Origin: Nemertoderma westbladi
Lineage: Eukaryota; Xenacoelomorpha; Nemertodermatida; Nemertodermatidae
Assembly (NCBI GenBank): GCA_032718475.1
Contig: JAUCBJ010007524.1
Coordinates: forward strand, 124,001-188,000
DNA: 64,000 nucleotides
Direction: 5' to 3'
The translations under genes and the position numbers were made by a program. Shown piece after piece: positions 59,785-64,000 of the stretch (within the stretch, counting starts at the first letter, position 1; each line of letters opens with the position of its first letter). The notes beneath the pieces were generated by a model. It saw only the letters and a program-made list of their open reading frames with translations, ran no database searches and had not been told where the DNA came from.

Positions 59785-60558
59785 TGTTAGACGCAACTCA
59801 CTTCGTATGCATTCCTCGTATGCAAATACTAGGAAATGCATAGGAGCGGGTTTGTGGTGATTTGCGTTGAGTTTTGTCTGGTGGGTATCAAAACAAAATT
59901 TTATTTTCAAAAATTTTGGAAAATTAAAAAATTAAAAAAAAAAAAAAATTAGAAGTGAACCCAAGACAATTCCAGACGCTGTGTATAGACGCGTTTTGAA
60001 TTCGTCTATAGATAAACTGTAATTTGAAAAGTCGTGAAGCCTGGAAAATAGCATTTAGAAACCATGGTGACGGCTATATTACGTGGGTGTGTAAATTGAG
60101 TTTAGCAACTTCCACGGATTGGTGCCAACAGTACAACTAAGGTGCTAAAGGTTAGTAGCACCAGGGCGTACACGGACCCCACTCAGTAGTTTGCAGTGAA
60201 GTGTGATGTTCGATTATCAAACCTGTGGGTTTGGTATAGTCGAGCGTTGAGACTATTGTCCTTTCTAACTACTTTAGTTTAGTACAAGTAATGGGAGTAG
60301 TTTGGGCATCAAAAAGTGAGTTGGTCACGGCCAGTTTACCTCCAAAGTTTTGCGCTATGCATGGGAATAGGTTAGAGGATAGTTAGGAATGAGACGGGAT
60401 CTAGAGAGTCGAACCTGAACTGCTGGAAGGCGGGGGGGGGGGGGGGGGGGGGGCTCAAGAGGTCTGTCCTTCGGCGACATCTAACTGATTTACCCACAGT
60501 GTAATTAGTCACGTAACGGAACTTATTGGGATATATATATGTATATACGCGGATTGTA
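59785..60558 (+). other. BEL copy 2 spacer between pol and ORF3
   Basis: No open frame. Features: an A-run near 59935-59948, a G-run of 22 bases (60432-60453) and ATATATATGTATATACGCGG just before ORF3. Copy 1 has the same spacer, interrupted by the gag-only element. Confidence 0.75.
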
Positions 60559-61958
60559 ATGGAGAAGGGAATTAGAGCCCAACCGCGGAGAGGATTTACT
60601 GCCAGAGAGGAGGCGGAGCTACCATTTGCCCGACCGGGATGTAAGGATTCAAATGTTTACTACCATGGGAGGTCGGTAATGGAGCTAAATGGGAAGTATA
60701 AACCCGCTTATGATAAATAATTAAGGAGGGAAAGAATGAGAGTGTTGGGGGACCGTATGGAAGTTTTGTGGAAGGAATATCGCACTCGGTATCCCTACGA
60801 TTTCGCGTTAGACGTATGCGACATTAGCGCAGACCCGGATGAGGAGATTGCGCGGCTGTACCATATGAACATTTATTTACGACATGAAGAGCCTCTACCT
60901 GCAGTCCGAGATCAGTTCGACGGAATGCATCTGTATCAGAGGACTCGAGGCGAGGATCAAGAGACGTCGAAGGTCTTCAGTGTATACAAGTTGTTCTACA
61001 AATGTGGTGAATGCATGAACAAACAAGACGTAGCGATTCCCGACCGACTGGACGAGCAACATCCTGAACCGATATTAACGCGATGCCAAGCTCACCAATT
61101 CCTTAGATATAACGAGGGAGGTTACCCAATGAGCAACCCGATGATCAGTATCGACTTCAGCGGAAAGCGACCTCCGAGACCCATTACACCGACCGTTATG
61201 ACTTTAGATCCGTATACGGAGATTAAACCTGTTCGACACCCGCTTTGATAGACACGGCGGCGGCCATTTCGCTATACCGAGCCTATAAGGACCTAGAGGC
61301 GCGGCGCGAAGCGGCACGGGACTCGAGTTCCTTGGACCACGTTCACTTTGCTTCACCAGGAGAGGAAGCTCAAGCCTGAGTATCCAGACGAGATTCGCGC
61401 CATCCATCCGTCTACTAACCATACCCATGATCCGCGATTTATACGATATTTACTCCAAATTATTTCGGGAAGTTTCGACGAACGTATTATTAAGCCCGAA
61501 TATGTCCAATCCTTTATATATCATCGTCGCTCTGATATATACGTCTAGAATTATTATCCAGCGCACAATTGGCGGCCTAAGGAGACTCGTTTGGGGTCAT
61601 TGACCTTTGAACGAGTGGAGGATCAGGACCGCCGCGCCCACAGCGACAACAGCCGGAGCTCACAGCTCGCGGCAAGTGCCAGAAGGAGGAGTCCTTGGCA
61701 AGCGTCAAGCCAAGGACGAGCAGTTCCATTCTACAGTTGAAGAAAGAGGAGTTGGCGGAGGCGCCCACAGGGACACGGCAAATGGGACGAGGCCGAGGGA
61801 GGAGCACCAGTCGGGAGATAGTCGGTGCCCAGGGAACGTCGTCGCCGGTTCCGGGAAGTGACGCCTCAAGGACGCCGTCAACAGAGTCTACAGGGGGTAG
61901 ACTGGTGTATCTGGAGAAGGGAGCGAGCCCGAGAGACCCAGGAGCTAGCCGATGAGAC
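60559..61958 (+). pseudogene. BEL copy 2 ORF3, unrecognised accessory protein, broken
   Basis: ATG 60559 corresponds to ATG 20680 of copy 1. Frame 1 runs to 61248 with one TAA at 60718-60720 (Glu codon in copy 1). A one-base loss near 61228 shifts it. After that, reading goes on through YRAYKDLEARREAARDSSSL, HQERKLKPEYPDEIRAIHPS, a TAG near 61547, NYYPAHNWRPKETRLGSLTF and a Ser/Arg/Gly-rich tail to about 61955. The original protein may thus have been about 460 residues, longer than copy 1 retains. No signal peptide, membrane helix or known domain is seen, so an envelope is unlikely. I do not assign a function. Confidence 0.6.
61515..61541. repeat. Hairpin 1 with loop TCGTCGCTC
   Basis: Arms TATATATCA and TGATATATA pair perfectly (9 bp) around TCGTCGCTC. 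It lies inside the ORF3 reading frame. The same loop recurs at 61999-62007 with a different stem. Confidence 0.8.
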
Positions 61959-61988
61959 TATAATATCACGGAGCGACAAACTCTAGAC

Positions 61989-62017
61989 ATATACATCATC
62001 GTCGCTCTGATGTATAT
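61989..62017. repeat. Hairpin 2 with the same loop TCGTCGCTC
   Basis: Arms ATATACATCA and TGATGTATAT (10 bp, perfect) around the same 9-nt loop as hairpin 1. TCTAGA stands next to both, after hairpin 1 and before hairpin 2. Confidence 0.8.
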
Positions 62018-62846
62018 CATAGGTTTTGATCAATCATTCGACTGGACTCATATACACAAGTCGTATCCATATTTTAGAATTTTATTTTCGAAGGCCAAAA
62101 AATATTGAAAGGAAATACTTTTACTTTATAGTCCGTTGGAAATAGTAAATACTTTATACTATATTTGATTTTGTGCATATGACTTTATTTGCTCTAAAGT
62201 TTATTGAAAGAGGCAAAGGAAGTGATTGGGGAGACAAACCCGCGGGTTTGGCTTACTCCTTTCACTTACCTGAGCAATCATCAAACCAAGATGATTTGCG
62301 TTTTTTATAAGAAATTAAGTAAAGTCCGAAAATGAAAGAAATTATTACGTAATTTATATTTAATTTAATTATCGGCCTTTAATGCAATTTAGTTAAAAAT
62401 TTAGCCTCAAATACGTTTATATTTAGTTTATCTTGTTAATGTTGATCGTTAATTTGAGATGGGAAATGGGGGACATTGTCCTAGCCATGTTCCATTTCAA
62501 TAGGTAGACCGTCAATTTGTAAATAAATAAAGGAAGATAATATTTTGTAAATTTAATTTGTATGTAGTAATCATTATGTAGAACGAATGAGAAACAGTAT
62601 TTTTGTAAATTTAATTTGTATGTAATAATCGTTAACATTGAGAGAGATAATATTTTGTAAATTTAATTTGTATGCAATTCATTATGCAATATCTATAGCA
62701 ATATTTGTAAATAGTAGAATTATTATACAGTAGTTTCAAGTTATTTAGATTATTTGAAAGAGATTTATTTTGTTTTGTATACATCGCCTTACACTCTTCT
62801 ACAATTGGAGGGAAACATTGCTTGATTTCCCTTGGCCTTGGAGCGG
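62018..62846 (+). other. BEL copy 2 3' non-coding region
   Basis: AT-rich, no gene. A unit of about 27 bp containing TTTTGTAAATTTAATTTGTA occurs three times (about 62542, 62599 and 62650). No clear polypurine tract is visible before the LTR; the last bases are TTGGAGCGG. Confidence 0.75.
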
Positions 62847-64000
62847 TGTTACGGTATATGGCGCTGTACCTACATTATGTAATATATTAGTCCGTTATAC
62901 TGTACATATATTAGTCCATCATACAGTATAATATATTAGTTCATTATATATATAGTATCATATATTAGTCCGTGATGCAGTATAATTATTTAGATAAGGC
63001 ATAACGCGCAATGACATTTAGATAAGGAAATTGAAACGCCCATATATTTTGAACTCATCCATTTTGTATAGTATGTAGCCCTACCTATGTAATTTTGTAA
63101 TAGGATATAAGTAGATAGTTCCAGGGTAGCAAGTCCTTGTTGGACCCTGGATATGGGCTTGCCGTTATTAGCCTTGATGGGTCTAGCTACTGGTTTTAAT
63201 TTCTCTATAATTGCGCTAAATTAATATTTGTGCATGGTATTATTAGTACCGCCAAATTAAGCATCGGGAAAATTACCTTTTATGGTGACAATTTGCGATT
63301 CCAGGGAGCAATAGGTTCACAATCCGGCTCTCTTATTGGCCTAACTGCTTCCAGGTTGGTCTAATGATAGCTCGGATTGGGGAGCCAATGAGAGATCGAT
63401 TGCATCACCCTTCTCAAATCACCTATAAATTGGCGTTTTGCCGGCACACCTTCAGTACATGTCACCTTCACCTTATTCCCTTATCACTGTTCAACTATTA
63501 TTCGATGCTTAGTTTTTCTGTGTAAATTACTGCCCTTTTGATTTTCTTGCAATGATGCGCTAATTTGCAATTTCTATTGATTCTTGTTTGTGTTTCTCAA
63601 TCAATCCCAACGATTACTGTTAATTACAAATTGGATCTATGATTTCTACCCTTTAGTAAATGGCTCTATGTGATTCCTTTCGACACAATAATCCTACGGG
63701 AATTCTTAGACTGTCAGACTTTGTGATTTGCATGTGCCGCTACGGTAGCTATTCATTCTGATGGAGGGCTAGGGTACCGGTAAGCGCGGCGGGCGCATTG
63801 GGGGGTTAGCGACGACGGGAGTGCGGAGGATTCAAAGACAAGCAACATTGGGGGGATTACTATTGCGTGTGCAAGTTTGCAGCGTAGAGTGGGTCAGGTA
63901 CGCCGGTTCAGTAATTAGGGGCTGATGATCCAGATTTTGTCTCTATTTTGTAGTATTAGGGGGACAGGAATCGGGTTAGTTAGGAAGCCTAGATGTAACC
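62847..64000 (+). repeat. BEL copy 2 3' LTR, cut by the window end
   Basis: Matches 48145-49298 with about nine substitutions and a TATA insertion near 62950. The four-fold short repeat near its start is present, so this expansion predates the insertion of copy 2. Confidence 0.92.

Larger units (their letters stand above)
48145..64000 (+). mobile_element. BEL/Pao LTR retrotransposon, copy 2
   Basis: 5' LTR from 48145 and 3' LTR from 62847, running out of the window. Between them lie a leader, gag, protease, RT, RNase H, integrase and ORF3. The LTRs differ by about nine substitutions and a 4-bp indel over 1150 compared bases (counted by eye), so insertion is recent but older than the gag-only element. 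The BEL/Pao class is shown by the paired zinc knuckles, the A17-type protease-RT order, YMDD and the BEL-type integrase. Stops and frameshifts make it non-autonomous now. Confidence 0.93.

Noticed and set aside
15-64000. tRNA or rRNA genes
   Set aside because: No cloverleaf-like or rRNA-like stretch was recognised by reading; a dedicated search was not possible.

Overview
The window is animal (invertebrate) nuclear DNA made almost entirely of transposable elements. There are no bacterial gene arrangements. Genes are interrupted by introns, intergenic DNA is AT-rich, and the elements are BEL/Pao LTR retrotransposons, APE-type non-LTR retrotransposons and a PIF/Harbinger remnant. I cannot name the species. 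Only two pieces look like host genes: a split LITAF-domain gene (39.8-42.3 kb, minus) and a pair of probable exons at 46.8-47.2 kb (minus).

Left part (1-21.8 kb). After a non-LTR fragment at the edge comes a degraded BEL/Pao element (copy 1, from 1280) carrying three later insertions. One is a probable 1279-bp solo LTR in its leader (3243-4521, 5-bp target duplication). The second is a 5'-truncated non-LTR element inside gag-pol (8677-9838). The third is a complete, very young 7.3-kb LTR element (12835-20133) with identical-looking 538-bp LTRs, a GAATC target duplication, a Gag-like ORF and no pol. Between its ORF and its 3' LTR lies an array of about 25 short hairpins. Copy 1 ends with an extra reading frame (ORF3) fused by deletion to an LTR fragment.

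Middle (21.2-29.7 kb). A near-identical tandem duplication of about 4.25 kb. Each unit carries the end of ORF3, the LTR fragment, an APE/RT non-LTR element on the minus strand with a 2A-like motif before its endonuclease, and a minisatellite. Next come a truncated CR1/Jockey-like RT (30.1-31.1 kb), an internally deleted Harbinger transposase (31.1-31.4 kb), a 12-bp satellite (32.4-32.75 kb) and a second, frameshifted APE/RT element (34.9-38.4 kb).

Right part (38.4-64 kb). The two host-like loci, RT fragments, a strong hairpin at 45.9 kb, and a second BEL/Pao element (copy 2, 48145 to beyond the window). Copy 2 has both LTR starts and a gag-pol-ORF3 order but several stops and frameshifts. Its layout is LTR, about 2-kb leader, coiled-coil Gag, zinc knuckles, aspartic protease, RT (YMDD), RNase H, integrase with C-terminal domain, ORF3, LTR.

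The two BEL copies inform each other. Copy 2 supplies the empty site for every insertion in copy 1. Comparing the copies shows ORF3 changing mainly at synonymous positions, so it was a real protein under selection. The most interesting items are ORF3, the gag-only element with its hairpin array, the excess of consensus splice-donor motifs inside gag-pol, and the paired hairpins with matching stem changes in copy 2.
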